64,000 nt of DNA. Origin: Alistipes sp. GTDB lineage: Bacteria; Bacteroidota; Bacteroidia; Bacteroidales; Rikenellaceae. The translations under genes and the position numbers were made by a program. The stretch is taken from assembly GCA_017546725.1 (NCBI GenBank), contig JAFYRX010000055.1, positions 62,001 to 126,000 of the forward strand, in the 5' to 3' direction. Below are positions 44,385 through 52,818 of this stretch, piece after piece (position 1 is the stretch's first letter; each line of letters begins with the position of its first letter). The notes below the pieces were generated by a model, which was not told the origin of the DNA, made no database searches, and saw only the letters and a list, made by a program, of their open reading frames with translations.

Positions 44385-45015
44385 TTTGGCCTCCTTTCTG
44401 GGCATCAGAGCCCCCATTAGTAGATGTAGCACCCGACACACCATCAGCCGCAGCCTTGCCTCCGCAGGCTACCCAATAGGCCTCGCGTGCGCGAGCCACT
44501 GCATCATAGTATGCACGAGAAGAGATAGTAGCAGCAGTCAAAGCATCCAACTCACCGCCATCCTTCTTAACCTTAAACTCCACGTCGCCTGAATTCTTAC
44601 CCTTGATGCTTGCGAGCAATGCATTACCCTCGTCACACATCTTGGTACCCAAGCCAGGAGTCTCGGCCTGCTCCAAAACATTTACATTCAGAATCTCGCC
44701 TTCGGGAGAGAAACCAACCATCATACGGATAACTCCACCAAAGCCATTCTTTGTCATAGACTCCACAGCATAACCAACAACGTCACTACCCTTAACGGCC
44801 TTATAAACCACGATGGGCATATCGTCAATTGTCTGCTCACTCTGCTCATTACTATCGAAGGCGGGCAATACGTTAGCCACAGCCTCTTTGGTTGCAAGAG
44901 CCTTTGCCTCGGCAATGGCATCCTCAGTCAACATATTCACCGCACCTACGCCAGCCGAAGCAATCAACGTAATGGTGAACAGGACCGCAACCATATTAAA
45001 AAGTGTACTCTTCAT
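44377..45015 (-). CDS. rnfG: RNF complex subunit G, FMN-binding
   Basis: RnfG is a membrane-anchored subunit carrying covalent FMN on a Thr. The 212-residue protein has one N-terminal helix (about 5-27) and an FMN-binding domain (GFGGVIRMMVGFSPEGEIL, ETPGLGTKM). Two candidate flavinylation sites match the ApbE-type Dxx[ST]gAT pattern: DALTAATIS (Thr163, with Ala in place of Gly) and DGVSGATST (Thr197) near the C-terminus. A strong Shine-Dalgarno AAGGAGG is at 45023-45029. The gene lies 12 bp after rnfD and overlaps rnfE. Confidence 0.92.
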   Translation of the reverse strand: MKSTLFNMVAVLFTITLIASAGVGAVNMLTEDAIAEAKALATKEAVANVLPAFDSNEQSEQTIDDMPIVVYKAVKGSDVVGYAVESMTKNGFGGVIRMMVGFSPEGEILNVNVLEQAETPGLGTKMCDEGNALLASIKGKNSGDVEFKVKKDGGELDALTAATISSRAYYDAVARAREAYWVACGGKAAADGVSGATSTNGGSDAQKGGQNE

Positions 45016-45027
45016 ATCTTTGCCTCC

Positions 45028-46005
45028 TTATTTACCTGATGTTAAACCAAAACGCTTGGGCTTCACATATTTGTTAATGAGCGGAGTAACCGCATTCATC
45101 AACAAGATAGCGAATGACATACCCTCGGGATATGCACCCCACAAACGGATAATCATAGTAATCACACCGATGCCGACACCATAGATAATCATACCCTTGT
45201 GTGTCATAGGCGATGTAACATAGTCCGTAGCCATAAAGATAGCACCCAACAATGCTCCACCAGCCATCAAGTGGAATGCGGGCAACTCATAGAACAATGA
45301 ACCGCCACCCTTCATAAATGCTACAACGGCAGCAAACAGCGCCATCGAGCCCAATACAGCAACAGGGATATGCCAAGTGATAACCTTGCGCCACAACATA
45401 TACAATCCACCGAGAATCAATGCCAACGATGCAATCTCACCGAGTGAACCAGGCATCATACCGCTCAACATATTGAGCAGATTGATATCGCCAACCTCTA
45501 CCAAGTTAGCCTTAACCGCTGCCAATGGAGTAGCACCCGAGAAGGCATCAACGAACTGATTTGACGTAGGCTGTGGGAATGATGTCATCTGCACGGGATA
45601 AGCGATAAGCAAGAATACACGACCTACCAACGCAGGGTTAAAGGGATTGCGTCCCAAACCGCCAAAGGTCATCTTAGCCACGCCGATAGCCACAGCCGCA
45701 CCAATCACAACAATCCACAGAGGAATATTCGAAGGCACGTTAAAGGCCAACAACACACCTGTCACTACAGCCGACAGATTATAAATTGTACTCTGTCCCT
45801 TAATCAGATACTTCTGAATCAAGAACTCAAACAACACGCAACTGATAACAGCCACTGCCGTTACGAGCAATACATTAAGACCATACACCCATACCGACAC
45901 TGCCAAAGCAGGCACAAGTGCGATAAGCACATCACGCATCAACGACTGCGTAGATTGTGCGCTATGCACGTGGGGCGATGGTGCAACAAAAAATTTATTT
46001 GCCAT
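45028..46005 (-). CDS. rnfD: RNF complex membrane subunit D, FMN-binding
   Basis: A 325-residue protein with about ten membrane helices and covalent FMN. The flavinylation block FVDAFSGATPLAAVK contains Thr159. Other RnfD marks are FGGLGRNPFNPALVGRVFLL and the C-terminal RLWGAYPEGMSFAILLMNAVTPLI. It lies between rnfC (20 bp upstream) and rnfG. In the complex it forms part of the membrane electron path next to the ion channel; the ion (Na+ or H+) cannot be read from the sequence. Confidence 0.96.
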   Translation of the reverse strand: MANKFFVAPSPHVHSAQSTQSLMRDVLIALVPALAVSVWVYGLNVLLVTAVAVISCVLFEFLIQKYLIKGQSTIYNLSAVVTGVLLAFNVPSNIPLWIVVIGAAVAIGVAKMTFGGLGRNPFNPALVGRVFLLIAYPVQMTSFPQPTSNQFVDAFSGATPLAAVKANLVEVGDINLLNMLSGMMPGSLGEIASLALILGGLYMLWRKVITWHIPVAVLGSMALFAAVVAFMKGGGSLFYELPAFHLMAGGALLGAIFMATDYVTSPMTHKGMIIYGVGIGVITMIIRLWGAYPEGMSFAILLMNAVTPLINKYVKPKRFGLTSGK

Positions 46006-46025
46006 ATCTAATTCTGTTTTTTGCG

Positions 46026-47381
46026 TTATTTTTTAGGAGCATTAGCCGCTGCTCGCGCGCGAATGATACCCATCACTGTCTGCTTACCCAAGCGGATGTA
46101 ATCCAACAGAGGCAAACCTGCGGGGCAAGTATATTGGCAGCAACCGCACTCGATACAATCTGTAATGCGCTCAGCCTCGACACTCTCCCACATCTGCTTC
46201 TTCGACATCTTAGAGATAAGGTAAGGCTCCAAGCCCATAGGACAAGCCGACACACACTTGGCGCACTTGATACAGCACTCCATATCGACTCTATGCGACT
46301 CCTTGCCACTGAATACGGTAACACCAGAGCAACCCTTTGTCACAGGAGAATCCAGATTGACCATAGCACGGCCCATCATAGGACCACCATTCACAACCTT
46401 TACATCACCCTCGGGCAGACCACCACCCATCTCGACCAACTTGCTAATGGGAGTACCCATACGAGTCAATAGGTTACGGGGCTCCTTCATCTCCTTACCT
46501 GTGATAGTTACTACACGCTCAATGAGGGGCTTATTCTTCTGCACAGCCTCATAGATTGCTACTGTAGTCGATGCATTGCAAACTACTGCGCCAACGTGGA
46601 TAGGCAAACCTGGAGGAGGTGGCACCTCACGGCCTGTTACAGCAGCGATGAGTTGCTTCTCACCACCCTGCGGATACTGCACCTTCAGGGGCTCAACCTT
46701 AACGGCGAACTGCTTCTCCTTGATGAGTTTGTTCAAGTGAGCAATAGCATCGGGTTTATTATTCTCAATACCAATGATAGCATTCTCTACATTGAGGGCC
46801 TTCTTCAAAATCTCGACACCGATGAGCAACTCCTCGCCACGCTCCAACATTGTGCGGTGGTCAGAAGTAAGGTAAGGCTCACACTCAACACCATTAATAA
46901 TAAGGTACTCAGCCTTGCAACCATTAGGTATAGACAACTTTACGTGTGTGGGGAATGTTGCACCACCCATACCTACGATACCAGCATCCTTGATTTTGGC
47001 AATAATCGCCGCAGAGTCCAAAGTGCACTCACGCTTGATATCCGATGAGCGGTCGATTTCGGGCATCCACTCGTCACCCTCACGCTTGATGGTAATCATC
47101 ATCTGGCGCAAACCCTGACCATTGGGTTGCATATCAACCGCAGTCACTGTACCCGAGATGGGTGAGTGGATATTGGCTGACATAAATCCTGTAGCCTCGG
47201 CTATCAACTGACCTGTCAAAACCTTATCACCCTTGGCAACCTTGGCAGTTGCAGGGGCTCCGATGTGCTGTCCGAGCGGAATATTTACGACATCGGGAAG
47301 TTCCAAAACCTCGATGGCCTTGGCATTGCTCCATTTTTTATTATCCGACGGATGAACTCCGCCTAACGGGAATGTCTTCAT
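46026..47381 (-). CDS. rnfC: RNF complex subunit C, NADH- and FeS-binding
   Basis: RnfC is the soluble subunit that exchanges electrons with NAD. The 451-residue protein has an N-terminal barrel-sandwich domain (GQHIGAPATAKVAKGDKV), the flavin/NADH-binding Rossmann part (GMGGATFPTHVKL, INGVECEPYLTSDHR) and two C-terminal [4Fe-4S] motifs CIKCAKCVSACP and CIECGCCQYTCP near residues 370 and 409. A Shine-Dalgarno AAGGAG lies 9 nt upstream of the start (47391-47396). It follows rnfB by 13 bp. Confidence 0.96.
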   Translation of the reverse strand: MKTFPLGGVHPSDNKKWSNAKAIEVLELPDVVNIPLGQHIGAPATAKVAKGDKVLTGQLIAEATGFMSANIHSPISGTVTAVDMQPNGQGLRQMMITIKREGDEWMPEIDRSSDIKRECTLDSAAIIAKIKDAGIVGMGGATFPTHVKLSIPNGCKAEYLIINGVECEPYLTSDHRTMLERGEELLIGVEILKKALNVENAIIGIENNKPDAIAHLNKLIKEKQFAVKVEPLKVQYPQGGEKQLIAAVTGREVPPPPGLPIHVGAVVCNASTTVAIYEAVQKNKPLIERVVTITGKEMKEPRNLLTRMGTPISKLVEMGGGLPEGDVKVVNGGPMMGRAMVNLDSPVTKGCSGVTVFSGKESHRVDMECCIKCAKCVSACPMGLEPYLISKMSKKQMWESVEAERITDCIECGCCQYTCPAGLPLLDYIRLGKQTVMGIIRARAAANAPKK

Positions 47382-47394
47382 AATCTAAATCTCC

Positions 47395-48330
47395 TTATTT
47401 CTGCTCGTTAACACTCTCTTTATTCTCCGTTGCAGGCTTTGTCGCAGGTTGTGCTGCGGGCTTTGCTGACTCTGTAGCAGGCTTTGCTGCAGGAGCCTTG
47501 GGCTCTTTAGGCAGAGGGTCCATACCCTTGAGTACGATAGCACCTGTAGGACACTCGTTCACACACTTGCGGCACAACTTACACTTCTGCGAATCGATAT
47601 ATGCTACACCACCCTCTACTGTAATGGCGTCAAAAGCACACACCTTTGCACACTTACCACAACCGATGCAACCAGCCTTACAAGCTTTCATCGTAACTGC
47701 ACCCTTATCCTTCGATACGCAACTTACATACACGGCACGATTCTTCGGCCACTTCTTGCGCAACTCGATAATCTTCTTAGGACAAGCCTTAACGCAAGCG
47801 CCACAAGCCGTACACTTGTCGGCATCAACCTCGGCAATACCAGTCTCGGGGTTTACCTTGATAGCATCAAAAGCACAAGCCTCGACACAATCGCCATAGC
47901 CCAAACAGCCATAAGCACAAGCCGTCTCACCAACATAGAGTGACGAAGCAACCGCACAACTCTTTGCACCCGAATACTCGTTAGTGCGAGGACGCTTGGC
48001 GCATACGCCACCACAACGTACAGTAGCCACAGTAGGCTCCTTCTCGGGAGCGACCTTACCCAGATACGTTGCCATACTCTTCATACATTCGGCACCGCCC
48101 ACAGGACAGTACAGAGCCGAGATGTCATCCTGCTTAACCATAGCCTCGGCCATAGCACGACATCCCGCGAATCCACAACCACCGCAGTTAGCACCCGGCA
48201 ACATCTTTTCGACCTCATCAATACGAGGGTCCTCCTCAACTTTGAACTTTTGCGCTACAAAGTAGAGAATGACTGCTGCCAAAATACCAAGCAGACTCAA
48301 GGTTGCAATAGTAGATAATAATACAGTCAT
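47395..48330 (-). CDS. rnfB: RNF complex subunit B, polyferredoxin
   Basis: RnfB takes electrons from ferredoxin. The 311-residue protein has one N-terminal helix, a 4Fe-4S domain (LPGANCGGCGFAGCRAMAEA), then several ferredoxin motifs: CAYGCLGYGDCVEAC, CTACGACVKACP, CIGCGKCAKVCAF and CKLCRKCVNECP. It ends in a low-complexity Ala/Lys/Pro/Thr tail (about 275-311), usual for Bacteroidetes RnfB but of unknown role. Its ATG overlaps the rseC stop by 4 bp, so translation is coupled. Confidence 0.96.
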   Translation of the reverse strand: MTVLLSTIATLSLLGILAAVILYFVAQKFKVEEDPRIDEVEKMLPGANCGGCGFAGCRAMAEAMVKQDDISALYCPVGGAECMKSMATYLGKVAPEKEPTVATVRCGGVCAKRPRTNEYSGAKSCAVASSLYVGETACAYGCLGYGDCVEACAFDAIKVNPETGIAEVDADKCTACGACVKACPKKIIELRKKWPKNRAVYVSCVSKDKGAVTMKACKAGCIGCGKCAKVCAFDAITVEGGVAYIDSQKCKLCRKCVNECPTGAIVLKGMDPLPKEPKAPAAKPATESAKPAAQPATKPATENKESVNEQK

Positions 48331-48755
48331 TTTGTTTGTTTTGTTATTATGAATTTTATTGTTTTCTCAATTTTGCTATTCATTAGCCACAGCACGACAT
48401 AATACAAGCCTACACCCACTATAGCCGAAAGTGCCGCTACGCCTTCGCTTACGCCAAACACTGTAAGTCCTACGAGCACAATTAGCAACACAAAAAAAGG
48501 CACTACATAGGCCAAAAAGACCGATTTAGCACCCACTGAACGGCTCTCTAACGCCACTTCAACACTCTCGCCCACACTATAAGCCGCAGCATCCGACGTT
48601 GCGACCTCTACAATTTTATCCTTCGATTCGTCAACACCACACACTGCTCGTGCGTGACATCCGCTACACGCACTATTGACAGTCATACGCACCCAGACCT
48701 TATCATCGGCCACACGCACAACCTCACCGCAATGTTTAATATTGGCGACGCTCAT
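48327..48755 (-). CDS. RseC/MucC-family membrane protein
   Basis: A 142-residue protein with an N-terminal Cys cluster (SACSGCHARAVC, near residues 28-39) and two membrane helices (about 82-130), the layout of the RseC/MucC family (SoxR-reducing system). In enterobacteria RseC works with the rsx (rnf) gene products, so its place directly before rnfB with a 4-bp overlap supports a shared role in assembly or regulation of the complex. It follows nadE by 28 bp. Confidence 0.88.
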   Translation of the reverse strand: MSVANIKHCGEVVRVADDKVWVRMTVNSACSGCHARAVCGVDESKDKIVEVATSDAAAYSVGESVEVALESRSVGAKSVFLAYVVPFFVLLIVLVGLTVFGVSEGVAALSAIVGVGLYYVVLWLMNSKIEKTIKFIITKQTK

Positions 48756-48783
48756 AATCGACAGATATTAGCCCACAGAAAGA

Positions 48784-50367
48784 TTAGTATCCGTAACGAT
48801 TTACCAATGGGAACATACATTCGTGACGGAACGAACTTGTCGAGAGTCGCAGAACGGGAGGATACTGATAACGTTTCTTCACGTTACGCATAACCATTCC
48901 GTGAATCTTCTCCACGACATCCGACTCGAAGCCTGCATTTACAATCTCCTCACGGTGCTCTCCCTTCTCAATCATACGATACAAAATAGCATCTACAACC
49001 TCATACGGAGGCAGTATATCGCTATCCTTTTGATTGGGATGCAACTCCGAAGTAGGCTCCTTCTTGAGTATACACTCGGGGATAACATTATCAAAATTCT
49101 GATTTATATAACGAGCCAAATCGTAAACCTCGCTCTTATAAAGGTCGCCCGTAACACTGAATGCACCTGCTGTATCGCCATACAGAGTAGTCCAACCGAT
49201 AGCATTCTCACTCTTGTTTGAGCAGTTAAGCAACATATATCCGTCCTTGTTCTGCAATGCCATCAACAACACTGTACGGATACGCGACTGGATATTCTCC
49301 TCCGTAGCGTCGAAACTTGTACCGCCCGTAATAGGCTTCAGTGTATCCACAATCGACTTATAGGCCGCATTGATGGGCAACACGCTATACTCGATACCGA
49401 GATTATCGGCCAACTGCTTTGCATCCTCAACCGAATTGTCAGAAGAGAACTGCGACGGCATCATCAAACCCTTGACATTCTCCTTACCCAAAGCACCTAC
49501 AGCCAGGCAAGCAACCACAGATGAGTCGATACCACCCGACAATCCTATACAGGCCTTGGTATAACCACTCTTATGGAAATAATCACGCAAGCCCAAACAA
49601 GCCGCACGATAGAGCATATGTGTACGATGTTCGTATGAAGTGAATGGAGCATCCATCTCGGCATAGTCTGCAGAGGTGTCGTAAATACTGAAATCCTCCT
49701 CGAAATTCTTCAATATCAACTCCAACTTGCTGTTGCGATTCATAACACCCGACATACCATCGTAAACCAAATCACCAGAACCACCGACCTGATTTACGAA
49801 GATGATATTACGACCTAATCTATAGGTCAGTCTCTGCATCAATTCGTAACGAGAGGTAAGCAAGCCCTTACCATAACGGCGAGCATTGAGATTTACCACA
49901 AAATCGACATCAGAGTCCACCTCACTCACCTTTGCAACATCGTTGCCGACATAGATTGCGATATTACATCCGCCTATCTTAACGACCTTACTACCGCTAC
50001 CAGCCTCGATAAAGCCCATCTCGCGGCGAGCCGAAATGTGTTGCTTCTCGATAATCTCGACAATGCGACCTTGACGCAATACTGCGGCTGCGCTAACAGC
50101 ACCATTATCAGTCAAAACAGGAGAACCCACAATGGCTGTCACACGACTACACGCTGCAGCGATGCGCTCCAACGCCTCCTCACACAGAGTAAGGAAAGTG
50201 GTCTTTCGCAACAAATCGTATGCGGGAGTACCACTAACGGCATACTCCGAGAAAAGCACCAAATCAGCACCTTCTGCCTCGGCACGACGAACAGCCTCGA
50301 TAATGCGGTTTGCATTGCCATCAATATCACCGATGGTATAATTTAACTGAGCAAGAGCAATCTTCAT
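48784..50367 (-). CDS. nadE: NAD+ synthase with N-terminal amidase-like domain lacking the catalytic Cys
   Basis: NadE amidates deamido-NAD+ to NAD+. The 527-residue protein has an N-terminal nitrilase-type domain (1-260) and a C-terminal synthetase domain with the ATP loop LSGGIDSSVVACLA and later KSENAIGWTTLYGDTAGAF. In active glutamine-dependent NadE the amidase triad is Glu-Lys-Cys. Here Glu41 (LFSEYAVSG) and Lys108 (EKQHIS) are present, but the ICED block that carries Cys reads YVGNDV (139-144), with Gly141 where Cys should be. I infer the domain cannot release ammonia from glutamine. First gene of the rseC-rnf operon. Confidence 0.93.
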   Translation of the reverse strand: MKIALAQLNYTIGDIDGNANRIIEAVRRAEAEGADLVLFSEYAVSGTPAYDLLRKTTFLTLCEEALERIAAACSRVTAIVGSPVLTDNGAVSAAAVLRQGRIVEIIEKQHISARREMGFIEAGSGSKVVKIGGCNIAIYVGNDVAKVSEVDSDVDFVVNLNARRYGKGLLTSRYELMQRLTYRLGRNIIFVNQVGGSGDLVYDGMSGVMNRNSKLELILKNFEEDFSIYDTSADYAEMDAPFTSYEHRTHMLYRAACLGLRDYFHKSGYTKACIGLSGGIDSSVVACLAVGALGKENVKGLMMPSQFSSDNSVEDAKQLADNLGIEYSVLPINAAYKSIVDTLKPITGGTSFDATEENIQSRIRTVLLMALQNKDGYMLLNCSNKSENAIGWTTLYGDTAGAFSVTGDLYKSEVYDLARYINQNFDNVIPECILKKEPTSELHPNQKDSDILPPYEVVDAILYRMIEKGEHREEIVNAGFESDVVEKIHGMVMRNVKKRYQYPPVLRLSTSSFRHECMFPLVNRYGY

Positions 50368-50401
50368 TTTAAGTCAAATATTTCAGGTATTCAATATGTC
50401 G

Positions 50402-50434
50402 CAAAGGTAGCGATTATTTTACAAACTAAACAAA
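50402..50434 (-). promoter_or_regulatory. promoter of the nadE-rseC-rnf operon
   Basis: Minus-strand TTTG (50434-50431), 21-nt spacer, TACCTTTG (50409-50402), 34 bp before the nadE start codon. Confidence 0.75.
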
Positions 50435-50476
50435 ATTTACCCGCTTTTTTATATAAATAAAGGTATAGCATAATAC

Positions 50477-50513
50477 AAAAAGAGAACAAATCACTCTCTG
50501 ACTTGTTCTCTTT
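50477..50513 (-). terminator. terminator after the zinc-ribbon gene
   Basis: Eleven-bp stem (50479-50489 against 50503-50513) extended by TCA/TGA after one mismatch. It follows the stop at 50558 and ends in a T-rich run on the minus strand. Confidence 0.85.
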
Positions 50514-50557
50514 ATATGTTTCGAGCAAATAACCCAATCGGTTTATCGATTTTTTGC

Positions 50558-51310
50558 TTACTCCTTATCCTTGTCATCTACAAGAATACGACCGCAATAC
50601 TCGCAAACGATAAGTTTCTTACCCTGACGTACATCTGCCTGACGCTGAGGAGGAATACGGTTAAAGCAACCACCGCAAGCATCACGCTGAACTGTCACAA
50701 CAGCCAAACCATTACGAACACTGCGACGAATACGGTTGTAAGCAGTCAACAAACGCTCATCAATCTTGGTCTTTGCCTTTACAGCCTTAGCCTCCAATGC
50801 AGCAACCTGGTCTGCAGTCTCAGCCTCGATGCTCTCCAACTCGCTCTTCTTGGCAGTCAAATCGAGATTACGGTCTGCAACAACAGCCTCTGCATCCTCC
50901 AACTGAACCTTCTTGTTCTTGATAGCGGCAGAGTACTCCTTCAAGCGCTTCTCAGCCAACTCAATCTCCAACTCCTGATACTCAATCTCCTTTGTGATAG
51001 AGTCGTACTCGCGGTTGTTGCGAACGTTATTCTGCTGCTCCTTGTAGTGTGCAATCTGAATCTTTGCCTGATCCACCTCACGCTTACGCTGCTTAGTAAG
51101 CGAGTTAAACTCCTCAATCTCGTTGTTGATGTTGTCGATACGAGTCTTCAATCCTTCGATTTCATCCTCCAAATCCTGCACTTCCAAAGGCAGTTCGCCC
51201 TTCACCTTGTTAATTTCATCTATCTGCGAATCAATCTTCTGCAACTCATAGAGAGCCATAATCTTCTCCTGCATCGAATAATCGACTTCAGATGTTTTCT
51301 TCTGTGCCAT
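50558..51310 (-). CDS. coiled-coil protein with C-terminal C4 zinc ribbon (DUF164/CdsZ type)
   Basis: A 250-residue protein. Residues about 15-185 are a long, highly charged coiled coil (heptads such as LQKIDSQIDEINKVKGEL, IEYQELEIELAEKRLKEY). The end carries a four-Cys zinc ribbon, CGGCFNRIPPQ and CEYCGRILVD. This layout matches the bacterial zinc-ribbon family DUF164, members of which have been linked to nucleic-acid or secretion roles, but function is not settled. Start 51310 is chosen; ATG at 51337 is possible. It follows the Nif3 gene by 57 bp and ends the operon. Confidence 0.85.
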   Translation of the reverse strand: MAQKKTSEVDYSMQEKIMALYELQKIDSQIDEINKVKGELPLEVQDLEDEIEGLKTRIDNINNEIEEFNSLTKQRKREVDQAKIQIAHYKEQQNNVRNNREYDSITKEIEYQELEIELAEKRLKEYSAAIKNKKVQLEDAEAVVADRNLDLTAKKSELESIEAETADQVAALEAKAVKAKTKIDERLLTAYNRIRRSVRNGLAVVTVQRDACGGCFNRIPPQRQADVRQGKKLIVCEYCGRILVDDKDKE

Positions 51311-51367
51311 ATATTTTTTCAAATTTATTTTAGACAACCTAACTTACCGTTTGCCACCCCTCAAACA

Positions 51368-52153
51368 CTATCGTGTCATATAGTTTACGGGGTTACGCGA
51401 GCACACACTCTTGCGAACGGCAAAGATACATAAATTTTTTGATAAAATATCAAATAAAATCTGAATTGCGCAATATTCGCTCTCAAAATGGCCCATATCT
51501 GCCAAAATTATGCGATTTTCGTGGCGCATAAAGTCATTATACTTCAAATCGGCAGTCAAATAGAGGTCGGCACCCGATGCTCTTGCCGCATCAATAAGCG
51601 ATGCTCCAGCACCTGTACATATCGCCACGCGACGTATCTGCTCCTTAACAATATCACTATGACGCAAAGCCTTGACGCCAAAGCGTTCTATCACGATGCG
51701 CATAAACTCCTCGCTCGGCATTGCGTTCGTCAATTCACCCACAACACCAAAGCCAGCACCTGCATCATTTGTCGCCTGCAAGACCTCCAACTTTTCAAGT
51801 CCCAGCATATCGGCCACTCGCCAACTCATACCCTGTGGCGCACTATCCAGATTAGTATGTGCTGCATAAAGGACAATACCTCGACGTATAGCCTCCTCGA
51901 CACATCGCTCGGTAACCGATGCCGAATTGAATCGTTTCATAGGATGAAACACTATCGGATGATGAGTAATTATCATATCACACCCTTCGGCCACAGCCTC
52001 CGCCAGCACCTCTTCGGTAACATCAACGGCAAGAAGCGCTTTATATACCTCATCGTCAGGGCGACCAACAATCAACCCCGAATTATCATACGACTCCTGT
52101 AACGATAAGGGAGCAAACTCCTCTATTACAGCAGTCACTTCACTTACTTTCAT
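51368..52153 (-). CDS. Nif3-like dinuclear metal-centre protein
   Basis: A 261-residue Nif3/DUF34 protein. Metal-binding blocks are present: ESYDNSGLIVG, MIITHHPIVFHPMK with the His pair, and the late GHFESE containing His and Glu ligands. ICTGAGASLIDAA is typical. The family has a two-metal site in a toroidal hexamer, and its biochemical role is still unclear (a GTP cyclohydrolase-like or metal-trafficking function has been proposed). It starts 3 bp after the merR stop. It frequently travels with the zinc-ribbon gene, as here. Confidence 0.9.
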   Translation of the reverse strand: MKVSEVTAVIEEFAPLSLQESYDNSGLIVGRPDDEVYKALLAVDVTEEVLAEAVAEGCDMIITHHPIVFHPMKRFNSASVTERCVEEAIRRGIVLYAAHTNLDSAPQGMSWRVADMLGLEKLEVLQATNDAGAGFGVVGELTNAMPSEEFMRIVIERFGVKALRHSDIVKEQIRRVAICTGAGASLIDAARASGADLYLTADLKYNDFMRHENRIILADMGHFESEYCAIQILFDILSKNLCIFAVRKSVCSRNPVNYMTR

Positions 52154-52156
52154 AGG

Positions 52157-52807
52157 CTAAAAAAGTGATTGCTCGTAGAATGGGAATAACTCTTTGTTAT
52201 CATCGTCACTCTTTTTGCGACGGCGAACACGTTTCTTCGCAGGCTGCTCAGTCTCTGGCTCAGCAACATTTTCTGCATTAGGCTCAGACTCATTTTCAGC
52301 CATTTGTTGAGGCTCAGTCTGAGGTGATTCTGCTTGAGGTTCCTCAACCACAACCTGCCGTGGCTCATCGCTTACGGCTACAGTCTCAACCTTCGACTCT
52401 TTTTGCGCCACCTTAGCAACAACAGCCTCTTCGACATCACGAGACTCTGCACCTATAGAGTCAACAATTTGCTCATCATCGCCCATCTTCAACTCCTCAC
52501 GAACCTCAACCAACGCAGAACGAATACGCTGCAAACGCTCCAGGAGTTCGGTCTCACGTGCCAGCTCCTTACCCGATGCTCCGCGCATCACCTTACGCGC
52601 TCCTTCAAGCGTCATACCACGCTCCTTTACGAGGTGATATATCTGCTTTAACTTCTCGACATCATCCGCAGTAAACATACGATTACCTCGCTTGTTCTTA
52701 TGCGGACGCAAGCAATCAAACTTCGACTCCCAATGACGTATAAGCGACTGATTCACATCGAACATCTCAGCCACTTCGCCCATCGAATAATAGATTTTGT
52801 CTGCCAT
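52157..52807 (-). CDS. MerR-family transcriptional regulator with long acidic tail
   Basis: A 216-residue protein with an N-terminal MerR winged helix-turn-helix (residues about 5-75: YYSMGEVAEMFDVNQSLIRHWE, RGNRMFTADDVEKLKQIYHLV). After a coiled-coil segment (about 85-108) comes a low-complexity Glu/Pro/Gln tail and a basic patch KKRVRRRKK near the end. There is no recognisable ligand-binding domain or Cys set, so the signal is unknown. It lies between the RNA methyltransferase (11 bp) and Nif3 (3 bp). Confidence 0.88.
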   Translation of the reverse strand: MADKIYYSMGEVAEMFDVNQSLIRHWESKFDCLRPHKNKRGNRMFTADDVEKLKQIYHLVKERGMTLEGARKVMRGASGKELARETELLERLQRIRSALVEVREELKMGDDEQIVDSIGAESRDVEEAVVAKVAQKESKVETVAVSDEPRQVVVEEPQAESPQTEPQQMAENESEPNAENVAEPETEQPAKKRVRRRKKSDDDNKELFPFYEQSLF

Positions 52808-52818
52808 AATATATAGTT

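Noticed and set aside
50516..51433. 305-codon Leu-rich plus-strand frame opposite the zinc-ribbon gene
   Set aside because: Leu richness is the complement of the Glu/Lys/Gln-rich coiled coil on the other strand; it also crosses into the Nif3 gene.
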